The position numbers were made by a program, and so were the translations under genes. Source: Desulfuromonadaceae bacterium (GTDB lineage Bacteria; Desulfobacterota; Desulfuromonadia; Desulfuromonadales; Desulfuromonadaceae). From it: 14,770 bases of DNA. The stretch is from positions 1 through 14,770 of the forward strand of contig JAMOOS010000090.1 in NCBI GenBank assembly GCA_027065245.1. The letters run 5' to 3'. Shown here piece by piece: positions 7,713-13,879 of the stretch (the stretch's first letter is position 1; each line of letters begins with the position of its first letter). A model generated the notes under the pieces. It was not told where the DNA came from. It searched no databases and saw only the letters and a program-made list of their open reading frames with translations.

Positions 7713-8108
7713 ATGAAGCGCCGTCTACCTGCCGATGCCGATGTTGACAACACCGCCACCTGGGCACGCTATACCCCACGGCTGTGTAACAGTTGTCGCG
7801 CCGTATGCTGTACGCTGGCGGTGGAGGTACGCGCCGCAGATTTAGTCAACATGGGGATAATAAGCGAATTTGAACAACAGGAAGCGGGAAGAAAACTGGC
7901 CGATCGGCTGAAAAAAGCGGGGATAATCTCCCATTACCATCACAAAAAAGGGCTGTACACCATAAGCCGCAAGGTCAACGGCGACTGCCGCTATCTCGAC
8001 AGCACCACCCGCCGCTGCACTATCTATTCACAACGGCCGACCACCTGCCGCAACCACCCCGATATCGGCCCGCGCCCCGGCTACTGCCCATATCAACAGC
8101 AGCGCTAA
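7713..8108 (+). CDS. YkgJ-type cysteine-cluster protein (putative zinc or iron-sulfur binding)
   Basis: This is a 131-residue protein of the YkgJ/CxxCxxxCC family, thought to bind zinc or an Fe-S cluster through conserved cysteines; no activity is firmly known. The defining motif CNSCRAVCC places cysteines at 25, 28, 32 and 33. Further cysteines are at 92 (GDCRYLD), 102 (RRCTIY), 112 (TTCRNHP) and 125 (YCPY), the usual pattern of the family. A charged helical stretch (about 52-70) lies between the two groups. There is no clear Shine-Dalgarno sequence before the ATG, and the gene starts 7 bp after the DUF1015 stop, so translational coupling to that gene is likely. The J-domain gene starts 11 bp downstream. 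Confidence 0.88.
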   Translation: MKRRLPADADVDNTATWARYTPRLCNSCRAVCCTLAVEVRAADLVNMGIISEFEQQEAGRKLADRLKKAGIISHYHHKKGLYTISRKVNGDCRYLDSTTRRCTIYSQRPTTCRNHPDIGPRPGYCPYQQQR

Positions 8109-8119
8109 AGGTTATCAAT

Positions 8120-8416
8120 ATGAGATATGAAGAGTTGCAGCAGGCGCTGGAGCAGTTTTCCCTGTATGGCAAGTGTAGCCTTGAGCAGATAAAGCTGCGC
8201 CATAAACAACTGGTAAAGGAACACCATCCCGACAAAAGCGGCAGCGATAACCAGCGTATCCGCGAAATAAACGCCGCTTACGCCCTGTTGCTGGAATACT
8301 GCTCCCACTACCGTTTTACTTTTTCCCGCGATGAGTTCCTGCGTCAATATCCAGAGGAGCGGCTGCGCGAACAGTTTGCCGACGATCCGGTATGGGGCGG
8401 TGGAAAGAACAGCTAA
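8120..8416 (+). CDS. Small J-domain (DnaJ-like) protein
   Basis: This 98-residue protein is essentially a lone J domain. The HPD tripeptide (36-38, in KEHHPDKS), which stimulates the ATPase of Hsp70/DnaK, is present. It sits after a basic helix II (LRHKQLVKE) and before helix III (IREINAAYALLL). The Gly/Phe-rich, zinc-finger and C-terminal substrate domains of DnaJ are absent, so this is a class III type co-chaperone that would direct DnaK to a specific partner. The tail (about 63-98) is charged and of unknown role. AAAGG lies eight bases before the ATG. Its place as the last gene after DUF1015 and YkgJ suggests one of those as the partner, which is inference. Its stop overlaps that of the convergent permease. 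Confidence 0.88.
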   Translation: MRYEELQQALEQFSLYGKCSLEQIKLRHKQLVKEHHPDKSGSDNQRIREINAAYALLLEYCSHYRFTFSRDEFLRQYPEERLREQFADDPVWGGGKNS

Positions 8417-9228
8417 CCGGCGCGCAGAATCATGCGGATACCGACAAAAATCAGCAACAGAGCAAAAATTCTTATCATCCGCCGCTGGGAAAAACGCCCG
8501 GCCAGACTCACGCCAATGCGCGAACCAAGCAGGGCAAACGGCACCACCATCAACACCGCTGGCAGAAACACGTAGCCGCAAAAACCATTTTTAAGCGCCA
8601 GTTCCCCCCAGCCAAGGAAAACATAGGAACAGGTGCCCATCAGCGACGACACAATAATCAGGGCGCTGGAGTTACCCACCGCCAGATGCATGGGAAAACG
8701 CAGCAACAGCACCATAAGCGGCACCGCGATAACCCCACCGCCAATGCCGAAAAACGAGGAAAACAAGCCGCCGACAAAGCCGGTAAACAGCAGCAGACCA
8801 CTGCCCTCGCGGCGCTCGCCATGCGCCTCTGGCTGTTTGCCCAGGAGCAATTTTGCCGCCACCGCCAGTTGCATAACACCAAAGGCCATTTTTAGCACCC
8901 CACCGCTGAGCAGCGATGCTATCCACGCTCCGGATACGGCGCCGATAACCGCCCCAATCGCCAGAAACAACACATGGCGACGGCAAACATTGCCCAGTTT
9001 ATTATGCCCCCAGGTATTGCTTACAGCGGTAGGAATAATAGTAGCCAGGCTGGTGGCAAAAGCACTGTGCACCACCACCTGAGCGTCGATGCCAATGAGC
9101 TGAAAGCTCCACAGAAACAGCGGCACCAGAATCACACCGCCGCCAATACCCAGCAATCCAGCCGCAGCGCCGGCACCAGTACCCAGTACAGCGAAACCAA
9201 TCAGGGTCGGCAAGGTCAGCAACTCCAC
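8413..9228 (-). CDS. TauE/SafE-family membrane permease
   Basis: This 271-residue inner-membrane protein of the sulfite exporter TauE/SafE family (DUF81) moves small anions or sulfur-containing organic acids in characterised relatives; its substrate here is unknown. It is strongly hydrophobic with about eight membrane segments. The two homologous halves each carry the family glycine motif: LLGIGGGVILVPL (GIGGG at 27-31) and FFGIGGGVIAVPL (GIGGG at 161-165). A hydrophilic loop (about 131-143, KQPEAHGERREGS) separates them. The start is a GTG at 9228 with AGAGGTG a few bases upstream. The last four bases overlap the end of the convergent J-domain gene, with no terminator between. No sulfur-metabolism gene lies nearby to suggest a substrate. 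Confidence 0.92.
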   Translation of the reverse strand: MELLTLPTLIGFAVLGTGAGAAAGLLGIGGGVILVPLFLWSFQLIGIDAQVVVHSAFATSLATIIPTAVSNTWGHNKLGNVCRRHVLFLAIGAVIGAVSGAWIASLLSGGVLKMAFGVMQLAVAAKLLLGKQPEAHGERREGSGLLLFTGFVGGLFSSFFGIGGGVIAVPLMVLLLRFPMHLAVGNSSALIIVSSLMGTCSYVFLGWGELALKNGFCGYVFLPAVLMVVPFALLGSRIGVSLAGRFSQRRMIRIFALLLIFVGIRMILRAG

Positions 9229-9374
9229 GACGCACCTCTAATTAACAATTTTGCAAACATTCTATTTCTCCACATACATAAAATAGCTTTTACAACCGTC
9301 AGCGCGCTAGTGTAGCATGGCGACAAAACGGTTGATACATTCTCTGTTTACACTTAACAAAATTAAAGTAACCG

Positions 9375-11702
9375 ATGAGCACACCAGATCGCCATTATCA
9401 CAGCAAAAATATCCCCGCAAGCGGGTACAATCGACTGGAGCTGATCATCAAGGTTCGTTGGCTGTCGCTACTTCTCATTGTCGGCTATACTTTCCTGGCC
9501 AGCGCGTATCTGTATATAACCGATGCAACACCTAGACTGTCGCAACTGCAGATGTGGAGTATGGTGGGAATTTTCTGCGCTGTCGGCCTGTATAATGTCC
9601 TGCTGCAACTCGTCAGCGCCCGCCACGAGTCCAACACCACTTTCGGCCGCACCCAGATCATCCTCGATTTGCTGGTAACCACGGCACTGGTGCATCTTAC
9701 CGGCGGCGGTTCCAGTTGGTTGTGGCCCATGTACCTGGTCATTGCCATAGAATCGGCATTTTTGCCCAATTACCGCTACCTCATGGCACTTACCGGCATA
9801 CTCAGCAGCATACTGTTCGGCACTACCCTGCTGGCAGAGTACCACCATGTGCTGCCGGGACTGGTACTAAACATTTTCGGTACCCACAGCAGCCACTGCG
9901 CCCCCTACCTGTGGCTATTGTGGTTGTGGGTTACATTTCTCAACATCACCGCCCTGTTCATCGGCCACTTTGCCAAGCAGATGCTGGAGGCAGAAGCACG
10001 TGAGCTGAGCAATCGCGAGCAGCGGCTGCAGCGTTTTATGGAGACCGCGCAGGATCTCATCATCTCTTTTGATGATCAAGGGGTTATCCAATACCTCAAC
10101 CGCGCTGTAATCGACCGCCTTAAAATCAACGCTCTGTCGCCTCGGCTGAAGATCAGCGAATTATTCATAGAAGAAGACCGCCAGCGCTGGAAAAACAAGA
10201 CCTGCCGTCTCGGCAGCGGTGAGCAGTTCCGCTCAGCCATCTTCCGTTTGAACACCCAAGATGGCGACACTGTCCACGTTGAATGCCATATCGGCAGCGA
10301 TACCAGCGGCAAGCAACCGTTGCACTGGATGATCTGCCGCGACCTGACCGAAAAACTGGCCAACGAACAGCGCCTGCGCGAAATCGCCGATAACGATCAG
10401 CTCACCGGCTTACTCAATCGCAATTGTTACGTCTCCCACGCTCAGCAGGCAACCATGCTGGCACGCCGTGCCCGCCAGCACCTGGCTGTGGCACTTATCG
10501 CCATCGATCATCTGCGCGTCATCAACGATACTCTGGGCAACCACCGTGGTGATACTCTGCTGCGTCACTTTGCCAAACGGCTGCAGGATTCAGTACGCGA
10601 AACCGATATTGTCGGTCGCCTGGCCGGCAACCAGTTTGCCATCATGCTGGTAAACATTGACAACCGCGAAGCCGTACAACTGGTGGTTGACAAAATAAGT
10701 AAACGCCTGACAGCCCCCCTCAACATCGACAATAACGAACTGTTTATAACTGCCAGCATCGGCCTGTCACTATATCCCCGGGACGGCAGCGACATCGAAG
10801 AGCTACTTAAAAAAGCTGGCAGCGCTCTGCTCAGCGTCAAAACCCGCGGCGGCAACAACTCGGCTTTCTACTCCATTGAGATGGATACTGATATCAGTAA
10901 CCGCCTGGAGATGATCAACGGCCTGCACCGCTCCATGGACAATAACGAACTGCAATTACTCTATCAGCCCAAGGTAAACATCGCCACCGGCCGCTTCGAC
11001 TCGGTGGAAGCACTGCTGCGCTGGAGCCACCCGGTACTGGGGCGGGTAACGCCCAGTGATTTTATCCCCATGGCGGAAGAATCGGGCATCATCGGCGACC
11101 TGACCAAGTGGGTTCTGCGCCGCGCCTGCACCCAGAGCAAGCAGTGGCAGGAGATGGGGCTGCCACCAATTCGCATTGCGGTCAATATCTCCGGCCATCA
11201 ACTCCAAAGCAAGGATCTGATCACCTACCTGCGCAACATCCTGTCTGAAACCGGCCTTGACCCGCAATTTCTTGAAATAGAAGTAACCGAATCGGTATTG
11301 ATGCAAAATCCCGATGCGGCCGCCAGCGTCCTTAGGGAGATGCACAGACTGGGATTGCATCTGGCCATTGATGATTTCGGTACCGGGTATTCATCCCTGG
11401 CGTATCTGAAAAAGTTCCCCATCAACTCTTTAAAAATCGACCGCTCCTTTATTCAGGATATTGAACAAAGCGAAAAATACGCCTCTATCACCGCATCTAT
11501 CATTGAGATGGGGAAAGTTCTCAAACTGAACATTATAGCCGAAGGGGTAGAAACACTGGGACAGATGGCGTTTTTAAAAGAGCATGGCTGCGATGAAGTC
11601 CAAGGCTACCTCTACAGCAAACCAGTTACCGCCGAAGAAATTGTCGCCCTGCAGGACAATCTTAAAGACCAGACCCATCCCATATCCAGGCAGGCAGGAT
11701 GA
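9375..11702 (+). CDS. Membrane-PAS-GGDEF-EAL protein, probable c-di-GMP phosphodiesterase
   Basis: This 775-residue protein is predicted to hydrolyse c-di-GMP. The N-terminus has about six hydrophobic segments (about 28-48, 58-80, 93-109, 116-131, 135-155, 177-200), a MASE-like sensor. A PAS domain follows (about 215-325, FMETAQDLIISFDDQG), then GGDEF (about 335-495) and EAL (about 510-760). The GGDEF signature is degenerate, AGNQF at 417-421, so cyclase activity is unlikely, although an RETD inhibitory-site-like motif (409-412 region) and D378 remain. The EAL domain keeps the expected residues: QPK, EALLRW (E545), NIS (604-606), EVTES, DDFGTGYSS (D666/D667), K687 in LKIDRSF, AEGVE (E723) and QGY (Q743). 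The degenerate GGDEF may bind GTP as a regulatory site, as in known GGDEF-EAL proteins. The Shine-Dalgarno sequence is weak. Confidence 0.93.
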   Translation: MSTPDRHYHSKNIPASGYNRLELIIKVRWLSLLLIVGYTFLASAYLYITDATPRLSQLQMWSMVGIFCAVGLYNVLLQLVSARHESNTTFGRTQIILDLLVTTALVHLTGGGSSWLWPMYLVIAIESAFLPNYRYLMALTGILSSILFGTTLLAEYHHVLPGLVLNIFGTHSSHCAPYLWLLWLWVTFLNITALFIGHFAKQMLEAEARELSNREQRLQRFMETAQDLIISFDDQGVIQYLNRAVIDRLKINALSPRLKISELFIEEDRQRWKNKTCRLGSGEQFRSAIFRLNTQDGDTVHVECHIGSDTSGKQPLHWMICRDLTEKLANEQRLREIADNDQLTGLLNRNCYVSHAQQATMLARRARQHLAVALIAIDHLRVINDTLGNHRGDTLLRHFAKRLQDSVRETDIVGRLAGNQFAIMLVNIDNREAVQLVVDKISKRLTAPLNIDNNELFITASIGLSLYPRDGSDIEELLKKAGSALLSVKTRGGNNSAFYSIEMDTDISNRLEMINGLHRSMDNNELQLLYQPKVNIATGRFDSVEALLRWSHPVLGRVTPSDFIPMAEESGIIGDLTKWVLRRACTQSKQWQEMGLPPIRIAVNISGHQLQSKDLITYLRNILSETGLDPQFLEIEVTESVLMQNPDAAASVLREMHRLGLHLAIDDFGTGYSSLAYLKKFPINSLKIDRSFIQDIEQSEKYASITASIIEMGKVLKLNIIAEGVETLGQMAFLKEHGCDEVQGYLYSKPVTAEEIVALQDNLKDQTHPISRQAG

Positions 11703-11725
11703 ATACGCCATAACAGCCAGAACAT

Positions 11726-11758
11726 AAAAAAAGACCGACGCCTACGCATCGGTCTTTT
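11726..11758. terminator. Bidirectional terminator between the EAL gene and tRNA-Cys
   Basis: Stem GACCGA (11733-11738) pairs with TCGGTC (11749-11754), extended inside by GC/GC and flanked by seven A on the left and four T on the right. It lies 24 bp after the EAL gene stop (plus) and just after the 3' end of tRNA-Cys (minus, with the longer U-run), so it can serve both. Confidence 0.85.
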
Positions 11759-11765
11759 GTATTTG

Positions 11766-11839
11766 TGGAGGCCCCGCCCAGATTCGAACTGGGGATAAAG
11801 GCTTTGCAGGCCTCTGCCTTACCACTTGGCGACGGGGCC
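11766..11839 (-). tRNA. tRNA-Cys (anticodon GCA)
   Basis: The 74-nt cloverleaf has acceptor stem GGCCCCG/CGGGGCC, a D arm with GCCAAGTGGTAAGGC, anticodon stem GAGGC/GCCTT around loop CTGCAAA (anticodon GCA, reading UGY), T arm CCCAG-TTCGAAT-CTGGG and an encoded 3' CCA. It has its own upstream promoter and a downstream terminator. Confidence 0.97.
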
Positions 11840-11880
11840 ATGAAGCACCTAAAATTTACTCGTCCCTCAAGGCTCGCTAG

Positions 11881-11909
11881 TGATAACAAATCACCTTTGC
11901 AACTGTCAA
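11881..11909 (-). promoter_or_regulatory. Candidate promoter of tRNA-Cys
   Basis: On the minus strand, a perfect TTGACA (11904-11909) is followed after 17 bp by TTATCA (11881-11886), about 40 bp upstream of the mature tRNA 5' end. It lies between the end of the MTH1187-family gene and the tRNA. Confidence 0.6.
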
Positions 11910-11925
11910 GCTAAAAGTGGTGCAA

Positions 11926-12231
11926 TCACTCATTGTTAAGCCGCTGCTGTACCGACCGCAGCTTGCGCTCCATGGTATGTTCGCAATCACGCCGGTCGTC
12001 AATTTTTATCAGGGTAGAAACCCGCTGTGCCCCGGCGTTAAACGGTGATTCATGCATCTTGCGCACCAGGGCAAAAATATCGTCCAACTCCCCTTCAAGA
12101 ATGGTTCCCATGGGGGTAAGCTGGTACTTAAGGCCGGACTCCTTTACCAGTTGCACGCATCCGGCAACAAACTTCGACAATCCACCACTGCCCTCACCCA
12201 GCGGTGTACAACTGATCTGCACAACAGCCAT
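11926..12231 (-). CDS. MTH1187/YkoF-like small protein, putative thiamine-binding
   Basis: This 101-residue cytoplasmic protein belongs to the MTH1187 (DUF77, COG0011) family, a ferredoxin-like fold annotated as thiamine-binding from structural and genomic evidence on relatives. Seen here are the N-terminal strand VVQISCTPLGEG (3-14), a helix (18-31), the conserved core YQLTPMGTILEGELDDIFALV (36-56) and the RVSTLIKIDDRRD strand (70-82). The length is typical. The start is well supported by GGAGGAGT five bases before the ATG. No thiamine synthesis, salvage or transport gene and no TPP riboswitch is visible nearby, so ligand and role are not supported by context. tRNA-Cys lies downstream on the same strand. 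A terminator separates this gene from the cytochrome gene upstream. Confidence 0.9.
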   Translation of the reverse strand: MAVVQISCTPLGEGSGGLSKFVAGCVQLVKESGLKYQLTPMGTILEGELDDIFALVRKMHESPFNAGAQRVSTLIKIDDRRDCEHTMERKLRSVQQRLNNE

Positions 12232-12312
12232 ATTTACTCCTCCATTTGTATGTTCGCAGTCTCCGGCGGCAAATTGCCATCATTTTAAGAAATACTCGCC
12301 TATGCTGCAAAC

Positions 12313-12342
12313 AAAAAAGCCCGGCGCTAACCGGGCTTTTTT
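12313..12342. terminator. Rho-independent terminator after the octaheme cytochrome gene
   Basis: Stem GCCCGG (12319-12324) pairs with CCGGGC (12331-12336) around loop CGCTAA, flanked by six A and six T. It lies 23 bp downstream of the cytochrome stop on the minus strand and separates that gene from the MTH1187-family gene. Confidence 0.92.
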
Positions 12343-12365
12343 GCTGCTACAGATAATCTTGCCGT

Positions 12366-13640
12366 TTACTTGTGATTGACCTTGTAATTGGCGCGCAGAG
12401 TATGCGCCAGTTCCTCAATTTCACCGAGATCCTTGGTCATCATGGCCCAGCCATACCAGTAGGCATAATCGGGATTGACGTGGAACTGCCCCTGGTAGGT
12501 GCGCATGCGATGCTTCATGTACATCTGGAACAGCACCTGCTCGATGTGCGACATGCCATCGATTTTAGCGCCGTTGGTGCGCATGAAATAGAGAAAATCG
12601 GGATAGGCAAAAGCGTATTCCGTCGGCTTTTTGAGGATGCCGTCTTTATACAGCGCGGCAACAATGCGAATCCCTTTTGCCAGCAGATGGTCGGCCTTGC
12701 GCAACATACTATCCCCCATCTCCAGCTGAGTGCGGGCGTATTTTTCCGAGTGGCATTTTTTACAGGTAGCAATCATCTTGTTGCGCTCTGTATCAAATGC
12801 TTCTTTGGTGGAACGGATCATATCCACCGACTGCACCAGTTTCAGACGCGGTGTCGGCTCGCCGGTAAAGGGATTGAGTACCCCCATGGCCTTGAGAATA
12901 GTAATCTGATCGGCTTTCCACTGCGGATCTTCCGGCAAAGGCAGCCGCACACCGAAAAAGCCCCAGGCGGTGTGGTTACTGTGGTTACCGTCGGGCAGAT
13001 GGCATTGCTGACAGGTGGGTGCCTTGGCATCCGTGGGCAGACGACCTGCTTCGCGGGCAAACCAACGTGTACCATGCTTGGCGCTGCTCCACATCTCCCA
13101 TTGGGGATGGTCATAGCCCATGTGGCACTGCTGGCAGGCGCGCGGATCCTGCGCCTCTTTTTTAGAGAAGCTGTGGCGGGTATGGCATTCGTCACAGGAG
13201 TTATTCTGGTAACGATACCCCTTGGCCCGCAGCTCTTTCTTCTGCGCTTCGGTCTTGATGCCCATATTGTGGCAGCCACCGCAGCCACGGCCACCTTCCA
13301 TCAGCTCATCAGGTTCCACATGGGTGATGGGCATAGCGTTGAGCGAAGTCCAGCCGAAGTTATGCTTGCTGTGGGCAAACTGCTCAAATTGTTCCGCGTG
13401 ACACTCCTGACACTTGTGCTCATCGGGCAATTTAGCTTTTGCCACATCCTTGGCGCTGGTATGAGCATCACCATGGCACTCGCTGCAGGTTACATCATTT
13501 TCAGCGTGGGCACTGACACGCCAATCCTGCACCTGTCCTGGGGTAATTTTGCTGTGACAGACAATACAGTTTTCTTCCGCCGCCCACAGGCTGCCAGCCG
13601 TCACCAAGCACAGCAACAGCGCCAACATCACATTACGCAT
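12366..13640 (-). CDS. Exported octaheme c-type cytochrome, hydroxylamine oxidoreductase (HAO)-like
   Basis: This 424-residue protein starts with a Sec signal peptide (basic MRN, hydrophobic core to about residue 18, cleavage probably after LWA at 20), so it acts in the periplasm. It has eight CXXCH heme sites, with cysteines starting at 25, 52, 77, 120, 149, 169, 210 and 293. Seven are in the first half; the eighth follows an approximately 80-residue gap and is itself followed by a helical C-terminus with QFHVNPDYAYWYGWAMM (385-401). Spacing and C-terminus fit the HAO/octaheme family, whose members oxidise hydroxylamine or hydrazine, or reduce nitrite or hydroxylamine. In a non-nitrifier, reduction is the likelier direction (inference). 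The frame extends upstream to 13682, but the start at 13640 is chosen for its AGGAGG site and signal peptide. No quinol-oxidising partner gene adjoins it. Confidence 0.9.
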   Translation of the reverse strand: MRNVMLALLLCLVTAGSLWAAEENCIVCHSKITPGQVQDWRVSAHAENDVTCSECHGDAHTSAKDVAKAKLPDEHKCQECHAEQFEQFAHSKHNFGWTSLNAMPITHVEPDELMEGGRGCGGCHNMGIKTEAQKKELRAKGYRYQNNSCDECHTRHSFSKKEAQDPRACQQCHMGYDHPQWEMWSSAKHGTRWFAREAGRLPTDAKAPTCQQCHLPDGNHSNHTAWGFFGVRLPLPEDPQWKADQITILKAMGVLNPFTGEPTPRLKLVQSVDMIRSTKEAFDTERNKMIATCKKCHSEKYARTQLEMGDSMLRKADHLLAKGIRIVAALYKDGILKKPTEYAFAYPDFLYFMRTNGAKIDGMSHIEQVLFQMYMKHRMRTYQGQFHVNPDYAYWYGWAMMTKDLGEIEELAHTLRANYKVNHK

Positions 13641-13647
13641 AGATTTT

Positions 13648-13653
13648 CCTCCT
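13648..13653 (-). promoter_or_regulatory. Ribosome binding site of the octaheme cytochrome gene
   Basis: A perfect AGGAGG on the minus strand ends seven bases before the ATG at 13640. It fixes the start there rather than at the longer in-frame ATG at 13682, which would bury the signal peptide. Confidence 0.85.
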
Positions 13654-13691
13654 CTAGTAAAAATAAAACAACTTTGGTCCACTTTGACATC

Positions 13692-13722
13692 AAAAAAAAC
13701 CCGGCTGGGTTAACAACCGGGT
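13692..13722 (-). terminator. Rho-independent terminator of tRNA-Leu
   Basis: On the minus strand ACCCGG (13717-13722) pairs with CCGGGT (13699-13704), followed by a run of T down to 13692. It lies about 10 bp after the tRNA-Leu 3' end and 52 bp before the cytochrome start codon. Confidence 0.85.
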
Positions 13723-13731
13723 CGGAATTTC

Positions 13732-13819
13732 TGGTGCCGAAGGGGAGACTCGAACTCCCACGCCCTAACGAGCACATGAACCTGAATCATGCGTGTCTAC
13801 CAGATTCCACCACTTCGGC
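13732..13819 (-). tRNA. tRNA-Leu (anticodon CAG)
   Basis: This 88-nt class II tRNA has acceptor stem GCCGAAG/CTTCGGC, a D arm with the TGGTAGACAC run typical of tRNA-Leu, anticodon stem CATGA/TCATG around loop TTCAGGT (anticodon CAG, reading CUG), a long variable arm (TGCTCGTTAGGGCGT), T arm GGGAG-TTCGAGT-CTCCC and an encoded CCA end. Confidence 0.97.
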
Positions 13820-13832
13820 GCGAAGTGAGTGC

Positions 13833-13861
13833 TTTATAGCAAGGGTGCCGAGCAAATGCAA
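13833..13861 (-). promoter_or_regulatory. Candidate promoter of tRNA-Leu
   Basis: On the minus strand TTGCAT (13856-13861) and TATAAA (13833-13838) are separated by 17 bp, ending 13 bp upstream of the mature tRNA 5' end. The TATAAA is preceded by TGC, an extended -10-like context. Confidence 0.6.
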
Positions 13862-13879
13862 GCAAAAAAACAGCCGCGC

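Noticed and set aside
6695..7759. 354-codon minus-strand open frame opposite the DUF1015 gene
   Set aside because: It is an in-register antisense shadow of a well-conserved family protein.
11766..13819. Idea that the segment between tRNA-Cys and tRNA-Leu is an integrated island
   Set aside because: No integrase, no duplicated tRNA 3' end and no clear composition change were seen; the genes between look ordinary.
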